NCBI GenBank assembly: GCA_016718505.1
Contig: JADKDE010000002.1
Coordinates: 124,001-188,000 of the forward strand
Direction of reading: 5' to 3'
DNA: 64,000 bases
Source of the DNA: Saprospiraceae bacterium
GTDB taxonomy: Bacteria > Bacteroidota > Bacteroidia > Chitinophagales > Saprospiraceae
Shown: positions 46,318 through 54,946 of the stretch, in pieces
Position numbering within the stretch: position 1 is the first letter of the stretch
How the letters are laid out: every line of letters starts with the position of its first letter
Translations under genes and position numbers: made by a program
Notes under the pieces: generated by a model
The model's input: only the letters and a program-made list of their open reading frames with translations
The model's database searches: none
Told to the model about the DNA's origin: nothing

Positions 46318-46520
46318 ATAACTCATATTTTTATAATTTAACCCATAATACTAAAAGCTATCACAGCAAATTGAGACCGCGCTAGATACATTTTAAAAAT
46401 GATATTGTCGAGACAGGTTTATCTGTGGTAGTTTTTATTTGTCAGCCTCAATAGTACCTAGACACTAGTTTTATTAAATTAGATGTTGTATTACAATGAG
46501 CAATGGTATGCAAATAAATT
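46318..46520 (+). ncRNA. Candidate IS110 bridge RNA
   Basis: Two stem-loops in the left end fit the bridge-RNA plan. Loop 1 is closed by AAAAGCTATCACAG (46353-46366) and CTGTGGTAGTTTTT (46423-46436), 14 bp with two wobble pairs. Inside, GACCGCGCT (46375-46383) matches the left target GACCCGGCT at 7 of 9, and GACAG (46412-46416) is complementary to the right target CTGTC. Loop 2 is closed by TTTATTTG/CAAATAAA (46434-46441, 46511-46518), with upper hairpin CTAGTTT/AAATTAG. Inside, ATAGTACCT (46451-46459) is identical to the IS right end (47739-47747), and AATGAG (46495-46500) is complementary to the IS left end CTCATT. Expression is not shown. Confidence 0.7.
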
Positions 46521-46546
46521 TTTAGTATTATACAAAACTATTTTTT

Positions 46547-47711
46547 ATGATAATAAAGTATTCAGTTGGATTAGATGTTTCTGCGGCCGACATTAAAGCA
46601 TGTATATCTGTGATAGATATTGAACAACGGGTAAAAGTTCAATTCTCCAAAACGCACAGTAATACAAAAAAGGGGCTTTTGGAACTTTATAATTGGATTA
46701 TAAAAAGTCATAAGTCGCCAGAAATTCCATTGGTGGTATGTATGGAAGCAACGGGAGTTTATCATGAAAATAGTGCGTATTTTTTTATTAGAAAAAGGGT
46801 TAAAGAATTTCCATAGTGTTGCCCAATAAGGCAAAAAGTATTTACAAGCTTTAGGGCTCAAAAGTAAAAATGATAAAATTGATGCTAAAGGTCTAGCTCA
46901 AATGGGAGCGGAACAAAATTTAAAAGAATGGAAACCTTTGGGCAACTTTTTTTATGATCTTCGTATTCTAACGAGGCAACATGAGGTATTGCAAAAGAAT
47001 ATTACTTCAGAAAAAAACCGCCTACATGCTGCGGAAACTGCTGCACGTCAAGTAAAAATTGAATTAACTCAAATTAAACAACTTATTACTTTTCTCAAAA
47101 ACAATTAGCAATAATTGAAGTTGAAATCCATAAAATGATAGAAACCAATCCTACGTACAAGGATAAGTTTGCTAGAGTTTGTAAGCTTCATGGCATAGCC
47201 ACATTGTCAGCAGCAACAATTATTGCAGAAACTGGAGGATTTGAGCTATTTGAAAATTACAAACAAGTAGTAAGCTATGCAGGATATGATGTAGTTGAAA
47301 ATCAATCGGGAAAACATCAAGGCAAAACTAAAATTTCCAAAAAGGTAACTCTAAAATCAGAAGAATATTACATATGCCAGCATTAGTCGCAAGAGGGAAA
47401 GAGGGAACAGTGTTTGAAAAACTGTACACCAGGGTATTTGAAAAAACTGGAATAAAAATGAAAGGAATCGTCGCTGTACAGAAAAACTATTGCTTATGAT
47501 TTATTATATTTGGAAAAAGGATTTGATATATGACATTAATTTTTCAAATATCCAAAAGGAGGAGTTGGCGCCCCCCTCTCCGTTAAAAATAGATAAAGAA
47601 AAACAATTAAAAAAAGCCACATATAATGTGGCTTCACAAGGTGAGCATCCTTTAAGTTATCGAAGTATGCCCCCTCTCCGTAAGGCAAATATATTAAAAA
47701 ATGTAGTATAA
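46547..47711 (+). pseudogene. IS110-family transposase, multiple frameshifts
   Basis: Joined across frames it reads as one DEDD/IS110 transposase of roughly 385 residues. The N-terminus is YSVGLDVSAADIKACISV, with VCMEATGVYHEN, KNDKIDAKGLAQMG in the RuvC-like half. The C-terminal (Tnp) half has LHGIATLSAATIIAETGGF...SYAGYDVVENQSGK and ends LRKANILKNVV. Frame changes occur near 46780-46786 (T7), 46818, 46833-46837 (A5), 47106, 47342 and 47482-47486 (A5), mostly in mononucleotide runs. As sequenced it cannot make a full protein. Either a decayed copy or uncorrected homopolymer errors. Confidence 0.85.
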
Positions 47712-47745
47712 AAAATGTAAAATAATTTGGTATTGAAGATAGTAC

Positions 47746-47839
47746 CTGTCCGTGGGTTCCGTCTCGACTCATCCTTCGCCGAGACTCTCGCCATTATCCT
47801 GGCGGATCATCGGCGGGACCACTCCCATCGGTTGCGCGC
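47746..47839 (+). repeat. Family A structured intergenic element, copy A8, right half
   Basis: CTGTCCGTGGGTTCCGTCTC continues the left half ending at 46303. The arm GTCTC/GAGAC (47761-47785), a CGCC/GGCG hairpin, ACCACTCCC and the closing TGCGC (47833-47837) follow. Together the two halves make a 123-nt copy, within the size range of intact ones. Confidence 0.72.
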
Positions 47840-47877
47840 TACAGAGAACCACTCGGCGCAGGCTGTGCCTCCCCCAA

Positions 47878-48005
47878 TGGTCGCAGTTTGCAACTGCGCT
47901 CTAAACTCACGCTGGAGCATATTTTCAAGTTTATACTCATGCTGGCGCAAGTTTTCAAACTTGTGCCGAGAAAAAATCATCTCCCCCCTACTGCTTTACA
48001 ATCTT
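47878..48005. repeat. Cluster of REP-like hairpins
   Basis: Three short palindromic units in a row: GCAGTT/AACTGC (47883-47897), an imperfect GCATATTTTCAAG...CATGC unit (about 47916-47943), and CGCAAGTTT/AAACTTGTG (47946-47965) followed by CCGAGAAAAAAT and CTCCCCCCTAC. The last unit with its tail is repeated at 48751-48808. Resembles REP sequences mobilised by RAYT transposases; none is present in the window. Confidence 0.65.
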
Positions 48006-48378
48006 ATCACAAGTCAAAACAAAAACACAAACAATTACCTATTTAAGCTCGAAACCCAAATCAATAACTTCAAATATAAAATGAAATTTCCACAGAATAC
48101 TTAAAATCTTTGTCTTTAGGGTAATAATAAACCTCTTATTTCTATCTCAATAGGTTAAGTGATACAAGTCCAAGCCATCATAAAAAAGAATTTTTTAAAT
48201 CGATGCAAAATAAAAGCACAATTTAAGAATCAGCAGAATACCTGAATTTATATCCATTTAGAATTTATATAATTTGATCCACAATATGTTTATACCATGG
48301 GCAACAATTTATTAAAATTATAAAAAAGTGGCCTAATAATTTGTGGATAACCCACTAAATTTAGAATTAATTTTAAAC
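48006..48378. other. AT-rich non-coding stretch
   Basis: About 370 bp of AT-rich DNA between the REP-like cluster and the small membrane protein gene. No gene, promoter or clear hairpin seen. Confidence 0.5.
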
Positions 48379-48669
48379 TTAAAATTTAAAAATATTCAAA
48401 CCTAATAAAGAAATTAATCCTAGTGATATTAATACAAAGGTGTTTAAAATAAAATTCACAATTGTAATTGAATTCTTAAAATACCAAATAATATTATTTA
48501 CAAATATTAATAATAGCATCACAAATAGAACAATTGTCTTTATAAACCAGATATGGGCAAACCCATATGACCCATTAGAGCTTTGGGAGTATTTAAATAA
48601 AAGGGAGGTTAAAAATGAATCAATAACAATAAGCACAATGCAAAATGATAATATATTATATGACTTCAT
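48379..48669 (-). CDS. Small hydrophobic membrane protein, unknown
   Basis: A 96-residue frame starting MKSYNILSFCIVLIV with three hydrophobic segments (SFCIVLIVIDSFLTSLLF; WFIKTIVLFVMLLLIFVNNIIWYF; IVNFILNTFVLISLGLISLLGLNIF). I prefer the ATG at 48669 over one at 48690, because a minus-strand TATATTTG (48695-48688) would start transcription between them. The aromatic and charged residues flanking each segment look like a real protein, but no family is recognised and base composition is AT-rich like the surrounding DNA. It lies between two copies of the REP-like repeat. Confidence 0.45.
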   Translation of the reverse strand: MKSYNILSFCIVLIVIDSFLTSLLFKYSQSSNGSYGFAHIWFIKTIVLFVMLLLIFVNNIIWYFKNSITIVNFILNTFVLISLGLISLLGLNIFKF

Positions 48670-48687
48670 AGGGATAAATTTCAAGTT

Positions 48688-48695
48688 CAAATATA
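48688..48695 (-). promoter_or_regulatory. -7 element for the small membrane protein gene
   Basis: Minus-strand TATATTTG fits TAnnTTTG, about 19 bp before the ATG at 48669. No clear -33 partner. Confidence 0.35.
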
Positions 48696-48750
48696 AGGTT
48701 CAACTTTAAATTATGAGTCAAAATAAAATAAGATGGAGCTCCCACACCAA

Positions 48751-48840
48751 CGCAAGTTTTCAAACTTGTGCCGAGAAAAAATAACCTCCCCCTACCGCTT
48801 CACAATTTTGTTCCCGCTAGGCGTAGGCAGCACCTACGAC
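48751..48840. repeat. REP-like hairpin, second copy
   Basis: CGCAAGTTT/AAACTTGTG with tail CCGAGAAAAAAT...CTCCCCCTAC repeats the unit at 47946-48002 with few changes. A CGTAGG/CCTACG hairpin (48821-48837) follows. The pair of copies brackets the small membrane protein gene. Confidence 0.7.
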
Positions 48841-48962
48841 TTACCATTGCCAAATTTCCAATTTGAATTAAAATCAAACCAATGTCAAGCCATGAATTAT
48901 TAGCGACCTAGTTACAACCTAAGCCTTACGAAGAAAGTAAAGCACAAATTCGCCCTAACCAA

Positions 48963-49065
48963 GCGCGTCAGCGACCGTAACGGCCTGCGCAGCAGGGTCA
49001 CGAAGGGACGGAACCCGTGAAGGCCGCGACCCGATCTCGACTTCGAGACGAGGAGGGGGACGCCC
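48963..49065 (-). repeat. Family A structured intergenic element, copy A9
   Basis: Minus orientation, upstream of the zapA operon. The terminal stem pairs GACGC (49059-49063) with GCGTC (48965-48969), like A6. Minus-strand hairpin 1 is TCTCG/CGAGA, then GGGTCGCGG and GGGTTCCGTC. A CTGCTGCGCAG-type arm replaces hairpin 3. Confidence 0.75.
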
Positions 49066-49149
49066 TCTAAATTGCACTCATATTACATAAAAAATAAATA
49101 TTTGATGAAAGTGCTAAAAAAAGCGCATCAATTATTCAATCAATAATTG

Positions 49150-49157
49150 TATCTTTG
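49150..49157 (+). promoter_or_regulatory. -7 element for the coiled-coil/zapA operon
   Basis: TATCTTTG with following CA fits TAnnTTTG and ends 5 bp before the ATG at 49163, so the transcript would begin at or just before that codon. A second ATG at 49199 is an alternative start. Confidence 0.5.
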
Positions 49158-49162
49158 CAGCT

Positions 49163-49441
49163 ATGCAAGAGGTGGAAAAGGATTTAGGAAATGCATTGAT
49201 GTCTAAAGCAGCCTTGATAAAGGAAAAGCTGGCAAAATTGATGCAAGAAAATCAAGCGTTGAAATCTGAGATAGACGCCGTCTCCAAATCCCCGAAAACC
49301 CCTGCTGTGGCTATTGATAAAAGCGGTTTGGACAGTTCAGGATACCCTTGTGGACTTGCACTCAAAGACGAGTTAAAGAGAATCATAGGAGATTTAGAAA
49401 AATCTTTGGAGGAATTGAAAACCCTCGAAGAAGTTATATAA
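49163..49441 (+). CDS. Small coiled-coil protein upstream of zapA
   Basis: The 92-residue protein has a helical N-terminal half (LIKEKLAKLMQENQALKSEIDAV) resembling a leucine-rich coiled coil. A short GYPCGLALKDEL loop with the only cysteine and a second helix (ELKRIIGDLEKSLEELKTLEEVI) follow. Position just before zapA and size recall ZapB-like division proteins, but sequence homology is not evident to me. Start at 49163 or the ATG at 49199. It ends 3 bp before zapA, so they form one operon. Confidence 0.6.
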   Translation: MQEVEKDLGNALMSKAALIKEKLAKLMQENQALKSEIDAVSKSPKTPAVAIDKSGLDSSGYPCGLALKDELKRIIGDLEKSLEELKTLEEVI

Positions 49442-49444
49442 TCT

Positions 49445-49735
49445 ATGGCACAAGACACACAAATCACGATAGGAGGACGTAAGTATCCTATTCAGATAGA
49501 TCCTAATGAAGCAGCTAAAGTCATCGAAATTGAGAAAAAACTCAACGATGATCTGGCACGGGTGAAGGAAGAGTTTAAGCTCTTCGACCAGCAGGACACT
49601 TTGGCCCTTCTCTTGTGGATGAATTACTTTGACCGATCTCTGACAGAATCCACTCCGATTCTTTCCTCGCAGGGCACTCCCGAGGAAGTCCTTTTATCCT
49701 TAGACAAAGAACTGGACGTTATATTGGCTCTTTAA
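49445..49735 (+). CDS. zapA: Cell division protein ZapA
   Basis: The 96-residue protein shows the ZapA fold: ITIGGRKYPIQIDPNEAAKVIEIEKKLNDDL at the N-terminus, then a helix (FDQQDTLALLLWMNYFD) and C-terminal coiled coil. ZapA binds FtsZ and stabilises the division ring. Right length, intact, in an operon with the small coiled-coil gene and followed 55 bp later by rny, an order common in Bacteroidota. Confidence 0.88.
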   Translation: MAQDTQITIGGRKYPIQIDPNEAAKVIEIEKKLNDDLARVKEEFKLFDQQDTLALLLWMNYFDRSLTESTPILSSQGTPEEVLLSLDKELDVILAL

Positions 49736-49790
49736 CCAAGGAGACTTTATGACAATTTTTTTGTTAACTATTTAATTTTAGTATCTTATT

Positions 49791-51437
49791 ATGGAATTTT
49801 TGACCATTATCATCGCATTATTAGTCGGTGGTGGAGCAGGATTTGGGATATTCCGGGTTTTCAATAAAAAGAAAAATGATGAACTCGACAAACAAGCCGA
49901 TCTAGCCATACAGGAGGCTAGACTCTCCGCCAAAAGAATCCTCGACGAGGCAGAGGTAAAATCCGAAAAATTAATCGCACAAGCCGAAGCCAAAAATGAG
50001 CAAATCAAACAACGCAAAATACAAGAGACTCAAGAGCGTTTTAACAAGTATAGAGCTGAGTTCGAAAACGAAAAAGCACAACACAAGATAGACCTGAAAG
50101 ACCGTGAAATCAACGTGGTCAATATGGAAAAGGATTTCCAGCAAAAGCAAAAGGAATACCAATCCAAAGTGGATCAATTGGAAGGCAGAGAGGTTGAGAT
50201 CAAAGATATAAGAGAAAATCTCGACAAGCAGCTCAAGATCGTCAACAAAAAACGCGAAGAACTCGAAGCTGCTACCGAATTACAAATCAAAGAATTGGAA
50301 TCCATCGCAAGACTTTCTGAAGCAGAAGCCAAAGAACAACTCATCGAGACCATTCGAGGCAAAGCCGAAAACGAAGCCATGGCCCTCGTAAAGGATACCA
50401 TCGAACAGGCAAAACTCACCGCCAGCAAAGAATCCAAGAAGATCGTCCTCCAAACCATCCAAAGGATGTGTGCAGAGATTACCATCGAGAATACGGTCTC
50501 TGTATTCAATCTCGAGTCAGACGAAATCAAGGGTCAGATCATCGGCCGTGAAGGTAGAAATATCCGAGCACTAGAGGCTGCCACTGGCGCCGAAATCGTA
50601 GTGGACGACACTCCAGAATCGATCGTTATTTCTTCATTCGACCCGATCCGAAGGGAGATTGCAAGACTTTCTTTGAAGCGATTGGTGGCGGATGGAAGGA
50701 TCCATCCAGCCCGTATCGAAGAGGTCGTGGCCAAAACCAAAAAACAACTAGAAGAACAAATCATCGAGATAGGCGAGCGTACCGTCATCGAACTAGACGT
50801 ACATGGACTTCCAGCGGAGTTGATTCGCATGGTTGGTCGTATGCGATTTAGATCGTCTTATGGTCAGAATCTACTCAAGCACTCCATCGAAACCGCGAAT
50901 CTTTGCGGGATTTTAGCTGCCGAATTGGGACTTTCTGCCAAGGAATGTAAAATGGCAAAACGCGCTGGTTTGCTCCACGATATAGGAAAAGTTGGCGACG
51001 AGGAGACAGAATTGTCCCACGCGATCCTAGGTATGCAGCTCTGCGAAAAGTATGGTGAACATGCAATCGTGATCAATGCCGTAGGTGCCCACCACGACGA
51101 AATCGAGATGAACAATATCATATCGCCGATTGTCCAAGCCTGCGACGCCATCAGTGGTGCGAGACCTGGTGCTAGAAGGGAAATCCTCGAGTCTTACATG
51201 AAGCGTATCGGCGAGTTGGAGGATTTGGCGATGTCCTACGAAGGTGTTTCCAAAGCCTATGCGATGCAAGCAGGTAGGGAATTGCGCGTGATCGTGGAGT
51301 CAGAAAAAGTTACCGATCAATACGCCGACGATTTGTCATTCATGATCTCACAAAAGATCCAAAACGAGATGCAATACCCTGGTCAGATCAAGGTGATTGT
51401 GATCAGAGAGAAGCGTGCTACGGCCTACGCGAGATAA
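49791..51437 (+). CDS. rny: Ribonuclease Y
   Basis: The 548-residue protein has an N-terminal membrane helix ([21 protein letters not shown]). A long coiled coil (about 30-225), a KH RNA-binding domain ([21 protein letters not shown]), and an HD phosphohydrolase domain with H...LLHDIGK and GAHHDE follow. RNase Y is the membrane-bound endoribonuclease that begins mRNA decay where RNase E is absent. Catalytic HD residues are present and the length is normal. Confidence 0.96.
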   Translation: MEFLTIIIALLVGGGAGFGIFRVFNKKKNDELDKQADLAIQEARLSAKRILDEAEVKSEKLIAQAEAKNEQIKQRKIQETQERFNKYRAEFENEKAQHKIDLKDREINVVNMEKDFQQKQKEYQSKVDQLEGREVEIKDIRENLDKQLKIVNKKREELEAATELQIKELESIARLSEAEAKEQLIETIRGKAENEAMALVKDTIEQAKLTASKESKKIVLQTIQRMCAEITIENTVSVFNLESDEIKGQIIGREGRNIRALEAATGAEIVVDDTPESIVISSFDPIRREIARLSLKRLVADGRIHPARIEEVVAKTKKQLEEQIIEIGERTVIELDVHGLPAELIRMVGRMRFRSSYGQNLLKHSIETANLCGILAAELGLSAKECKMAKRAGLLHDIGKVGDEETELSHAILGMQLCEKYGEHAIVINAVGAHHDEIEMNNIISPIVQACDAISGARPGARREILESYMKRIGELEDLAMSYEGVSKAYAMQAGRELRVIVESEKVTDQYADDLSFMISQKIQNEMQYPGQIKVIVIREKRATAYAR

Positions 51438-51493
51438 AAAGCAAATATTATTTTGATATAGATGCCTTCCAATTTTGGGGGGCATTTTTATTA

Positions 51494-51622
51494 GGGCGTG
51501 CCCCTCATCACACCTTTCAGGAGGATTCGGGTCGCTTCTTGCGTGGGTTCCGTCTCTATTCTAGAGACTCCCATCATGGATCCAAAGGGCCCATGACGGG
51601 ACCACTCCACCAGCTCACGCAT
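51494..51622 (+). repeat. Family A structured intergenic element, copy A10
   Basis: The terminal stem is GCGTG (51496-51500) with CACGC (51616-51620). Hairpin 1 is CCTC/GAGG. The blocks TTCGGGTCG and GTGGGTTCCGTCTC are present. Arm 2 is GTCTC/GAGAC, and arm 3 is TCATGG/CCATGA (six bases on each side). It ends ACCACTCC...CTCACGC. Between rny and proS. Confidence 0.8.
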
Positions 51623-51685
51623 GGCTAGGATTTTTAATCACTTCGGTACCTTAATTTATTATTTCTTTATTAAAAGGAAAAAAAC

Positions 51686-51693
51686 TAATTTTG
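51686..51693 (+). promoter_or_regulatory. -7 element for proS
   Basis: TAATTTTG followed by CA fits TAnnTTTG, 20 bp before the proS ATG at 51713. No TTTG at standard -33 spacing. Confidence 0.45.
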
Positions 51694-51712
51694 CACATCT
51701 TAAACTGAATAA

Positions 51713-53179
51713 ATGGCAAAAGAAATAACGTCGCGCAGCGAAGATTATTCACAATGGTACAATGACTTAGTCCGTAAGGCCAAATTGGCGGATCACTCAG
51801 CCGTCAAAGGCTGTATGGTTATTCGCCCCTATGGCTTTGCCCTTTGGGAAAATATGCGAGATCAATTGGACAAAATGTTCAAAGACACGGGTCACGTAAA
51901 TGCTTATTTTCCGCTATTTATTCCCAAGAGCTTTATGAGTAAGGAAGCGGCACATATCGAAGGCTTCGCCAAGGAATGTGCAGTCATAACGCATTACCGA
52001 CTCAAAAATGACCCCAATGGGGGAGGAGTCATCGTAGATCCCGACGCCAAACTAGAAGAAGAACTCATCGTCCGACCGACCTCTGAGACCATCATATGGA
52101 ATACTTACAGGGATTGGATCCAATCCTACCGAGACCTTCCATTACTGATCAATCAGTGGGCGAATGTTGTGCGCTGGGAGATGCGTACGAGGTTGTTTTT
52201 GCGAACAGCGGAGTTCTTGTGGCAAGAGGGACACACGGCACACGCAACAGCACAGGAAGCCATCGCTGAGACTAGACAGATGCTCGATGTGTATGCACAA
52301 TTCGCCGAAGAATGGATGGCTATGCCCGTCATAAAAGGCGTAAAGACAGCTAATGAGCGATTCGCAGGAGCTGAAGATACTTACACCATCGAAGCATTGA
52401 TGCAAGACGGCAAGGCCCTTCAAGCGGGAACATCGCACTACTTGGGGCAAAATTTTGCCAAGGCATTTGAGGTGACTTTCTTGAATGAAAGCAATCAACA
52501 AGAATTCGTATATGCTACTTCGTGGGGCGTTTCTACCCGATTGATTGGGGGCTTGATCATGACCCATAGCGACGACGATGGTCTGATGTTTCCTCCAAAA
52601 CTCGCTCCCGTACAAGTAGTTTTCGTACCGATACCAAAGCCGACTGAAGAGATCGACCGAGCTATAGGTGAGATGAGCCAGGGATTAAAAGCCCTAGGTG
52701 TCCGCATCCAATACGACAGCGATACTCAGACCAGGCCAGGATTCAAATTCGCAGAGCACGAGTTAAGAGGTGTACCTATTAGGATAGCCGTAGGACCTCG
52801 AGACCTCGAACAAAATCAAGTAGAAGTAGCCCGCAGAGACACCCGAGAAAAAAGATTTGTAAAGATCGAAGATTTGAGCGTGGAAATACCGAAATTACTT
52901 GCGGACATTCAATTGACTATGTTCAATAAAGCCAAACAATACCGTGACGAACACATAACACCAGTGGACACGATGGACGAGTTCGTCAAAGTTTTGGATG
53001 AAAAGGGAGGATTCGTCTTGGCACATTGGGATGGTACTGTCGAGACAGAAGAAAAAATCAAGGAACTAACCAAGGCCACCGCACGTTGTATTCCACTTGA
53101 TGGTGACAAGGAGCCAGGTCTTTGTGTTTTGACGGGTAACCCATCGGCGCAAAGGATTTTATTTGCTAGGTCTTATTAA
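51713..53179 (+). CDS. proS: Prolyl-tRNA synthetase (short, archaeal-type)
   Basis: The 488-residue class II synthetase charges tRNA-Pro. It has the short ProRS arrangement without the bacterial editing insertion: catalytic core with [25 protein letters not shown] (motif 2) and [11 protein letters not shown], then an anticodon-binding domain ([34 protein letters not shown]) and a C-terminal extension ending in a Tyr. That form is usual in Bacteroidota. Intact, single gene with a -7 element in front and a family A element upstream. Confidence 0.96.
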   Translation: MAKEITSRSEDYSQWYNDLVRKAKLADHSAVKGCMVIRPYGFALWENMRDQLDKMFKDTGHVNAYFPLFIPKSFMSKEAAHIEGFAKECAVITHYRLKNDPNGGGVIVDPDAKLEEELIVRPTSETIIWNTYRDWIQSYRDLPLLINQWANVVRWEMRTRLFLRTAEFLWQEGHTAHATAQEAIAETRQMLDVYAQFAEEWMAMPVIKGVKTANERFAGAEDTYTIEALMQDGKALQAGTSHYLGQNFAKAFEVTFLNESNQQEFVYATSWGVSTRLIGGLIMTHSDDDGLMFPPKLAPVQVVFVPIPKPTEEIDRAIGEMSQGLKALGVRIQYDSDTQTRPGFKFAEHELRGVPIRIAVGPRDLEQNQVEVARRDTREKRFVKIEDLSVEIPKLLADIQLTMFNKAKQYRDEHITPVDTMDEFVKVLDEKGGFVLAHWDGTVETEEKIKELTKATARCIPLDGDKEPGLCVLTGNPSAQRILFARSY

Positions 53180-53232
53180 TTTTTAAATTTTAAAGTAGGC
53201 ATAAAGCCCATAAAAATCTAATTTTTTTTAAA

Positions 53233-54720
53233 ATGTTGTCTTACATTTCCTATATATTCATTGGAATTTACTTGGTTTCATTATCCTATATCACTTTCTA
53301 TTGTCTATTCCAATTCATCCTTTTTGCGAAGTATCAAAGGTTCCACGCCAACGAGGACGTGAGCAAGAGACTTTTGGCCAAATCGACAGATCCCAATCTG
53401 CCGTTTGTAACGATTCAATTGCCATTGTACAATGAATTGCACGTTGTGGAGAGACTGATAGACAATATCGCAGCCTTCGATTATCCTAAGGACAAATTTG
53501 AAATACACGTGCTAGACGACTCTACCGACAATTCCATCGAGATAGCAGCCAAGAAAGTACAAGAATACAAAGACAAGGGCTTTAATATAGAGCATATCCG
53601 CCGTACCGACAGATCTGGATTCAAAGCAGGTGCCTTGAAAGAAGGTATGAAATATGCTAAAGGAGATTTTATAGCCATATTTGATGCGGATTTTCTTCCT
53701 AGAAAAGATTTTTTATTGCAAACTATCCCATATTTTCTAGCTGATCCAAAGATCGGGGTCGTGCAGACTAGATGGGAACATATCAACCAAGATTATAGCT
53801 TGCTAACGAAATTGCAAAGCATGCAACTCAACGTGCATTTTACCGTAGAGCAGAAGGGAAGACAACAAGGAGGCTACTTGCTACAGTTCAACGGGACTGC
53901 TGGAGTGTGGCGAAGACAGGCGATAGACGCCGCAGGAGGTTGGGAATCAGATACGTTGACCGAAGACTTGGATTTGAGCATAAGAGCCCAATTGGCGGGA
54001 TATAAGATAGAATTTTTAGAATATGTAGGCAGCCCAGCCGAATTGCCTGCGGAGATGAATGGCCTCAGATCTCAGCAATTCCGGTGGATGAAGGGCGGAG
54101 CAGAATCTGCTAGAAAATTGCTTAATATGGTGTGGAAGTCCAACCAAACTTTTATGACAAAAATCCAGGCTACCTCCCATTTGATGTCTTCTGGGATTTT
54201 CTTGTGGCTATTGATTGCTTCGATCATCAGCGTACCGATGATTTGGGGTATCAACATTGTAGGGTTCAATAAGCACTTTTTTGGAGTATTTCTACTGGGA
54301 CTTTTTTCTGTAGTGCTTATATATTTCGTGGCGAACAACAATGCCAATAATATAGAAGATACTGCTTGGGGGAGGATTAAGTTCTTTCTCAGATTTCCAG
54401 TATTTTTGTCCTTATCTATGGGAGTGTCATTTCACAATGCGATCGCCGTTTGGGAGGGGTATATGGGCAAAAAGTCCCCTTTCGTGCGCACACCAAAATT
54501 CAACATCACGGCCAATAATGATGGCTTCACGAAAATGCAATATTTCAACGGAAAGCTTACTTACAGCCATTTTATGGAGATATTCTTGACCTTGTATTTT
54601 CTCTTTGGCCTCATCATGGGTATATTTTATGGAGAGACAACATTCGTGGTATTTCACGCCATGTTGGCCTTTGGCTATGGCGCGATTTCATATTATTCCT
54701 TGAAACACTTGAGAGGATAA
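53233..54720 (+). CDS. Membrane GT2 glycosyltransferase (CesA/CslA-like)
   Basis: The 495-residue protein has an N-terminal membrane helix, a GT-A domain with the D, D, D, QxxRW pattern (HVLDDSTDN, IFDADFLP, LTEDLDLSIR, QQFRWMKGG) and four or five C-terminal membrane helices (SGIFLWLLIASIISVPMIW; FGVFLLGLFSVVLIYFV; IFLTLYFLFGLIMGIFY). This is the layout of processive beta-glycan synthases such as glucomannan or cellulose synthase-like enzymes, which polymerise and export a polysaccharide across the inner membrane. Donor sugar unknown. Independent gene downstream of proS. Confidence 0.9.
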   Translation: MLSYISYIFIGIYLVSLSYITFYCLFQFILFAKYQRFHANEDVSKRLLAKSTDPNLPFVTIQLPLYNELHVVERLIDNIAAFDYPKDKFEIHVLDDSTDNSIEIAAKKVQEYKDKGFNIEHIRRTDRSGFKAGALKEGMKYAKGDFIAIFDADFLPRKDFLLQTIPYFLADPKIGVVQTRWEHINQDYSLLTKLQSMQLNVHFTVEQKGRQQGGYLLQFNGTAGVWRRQAIDAAGGWESDTLTEDLDLSIRAQLAGYKIEFLEYVGSPAELPAEMNGLRSQQFRWMKGGAESARKLLNMVWKSNQTFMTKIQATSHLMSSGIFLWLLIASIISVPMIWGINIVGFNKHFFGVFLLGLFSVVLIYFVANNNANNIEDTAWGRIKFFLRFPVFLSLSMGVSFHNAIAVWEGYMGKKSPFVRTPKFNITANNDGFTKMQYFNGKLTYSHFMEIFLTLYFLFGLIMGIFYGETTFVVFHAMLAFGYGAISYYSLKHLRG

Positions 54721-54785
54721 TCCGAATTTTATTCCTACTGCTTTTAATATTTAAGGCATATAATTTTCTTTTTCGTAAAATTTCA

Positions 54786-54838
54786 TAATTATCTGATTTT
54801 CAGATAATTAAATACTTTTTACCCACAGAAAAGTATTT
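54786..54838. repeat. Two adjacent perfect inverted repeats
   Basis: TAATTATCTGA (54786-54796) and TCAGATAATTA (54800-54810) form an 11-bp stem with a 3-base loop. Right after, AAATACTTTT (54810-54819) and AAAAGTATTT (54829-54838) form a 10-bp stem. They lie between the GT2 gene and the T9SS protein gene. Could be a bidirectional terminator or a regulator binding site; no long T run is present. Confidence 0.6.
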
Positions 54839-54946
54839 GATTATTTTGTAAAAAATTAACATGTAAAATATAAAAAGATTGAGTAATTGGTTTTAGATTT
54901 GAGCAAACATTGCTAGTTTATTAATTCATTTTCTTAATCTAAACTC

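Larger units (their letters stand above)
46304..47745 (+). mobile_element. IS110-family insertion sequence, decayed
   Basis: About 1.44 kb inserted into family A copy A8 at a CT core (46302-46303 left, 47746-47747 right). It has no inverted repeats, as expected of IS110. It holds a 243-bp non-coding left end with a candidate bridge RNA, a frameshifted DEDD transposase gene (46547-47711), and a short right end. Removing it restores an element of normal length. Precise ends are inferred from the element halves and the guide matches, not from a direct repeat. Confidence 0.75.

Noticed and set aside
47615..47633. AGCCACAT/ATGTGGCT hairpin next to an A run, looking like a minus-strand terminator
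   Set aside because: It falls inside the transposase coding region restored across frameshifts, and no minus-strand gene ends there.
47727..48104. 125-codon plus-strand reading frame
   Set aside because: It runs through the right half of repeat A8 and the REP-like hairpins; codon content is repeat-derived and no family is apparent.
48440..48709. 89-codon plus-strand frame
   Set aside because: Shadow of the minus-strand small membrane protein frame, which has the better hydrophobic pattern and a promoter-like site.
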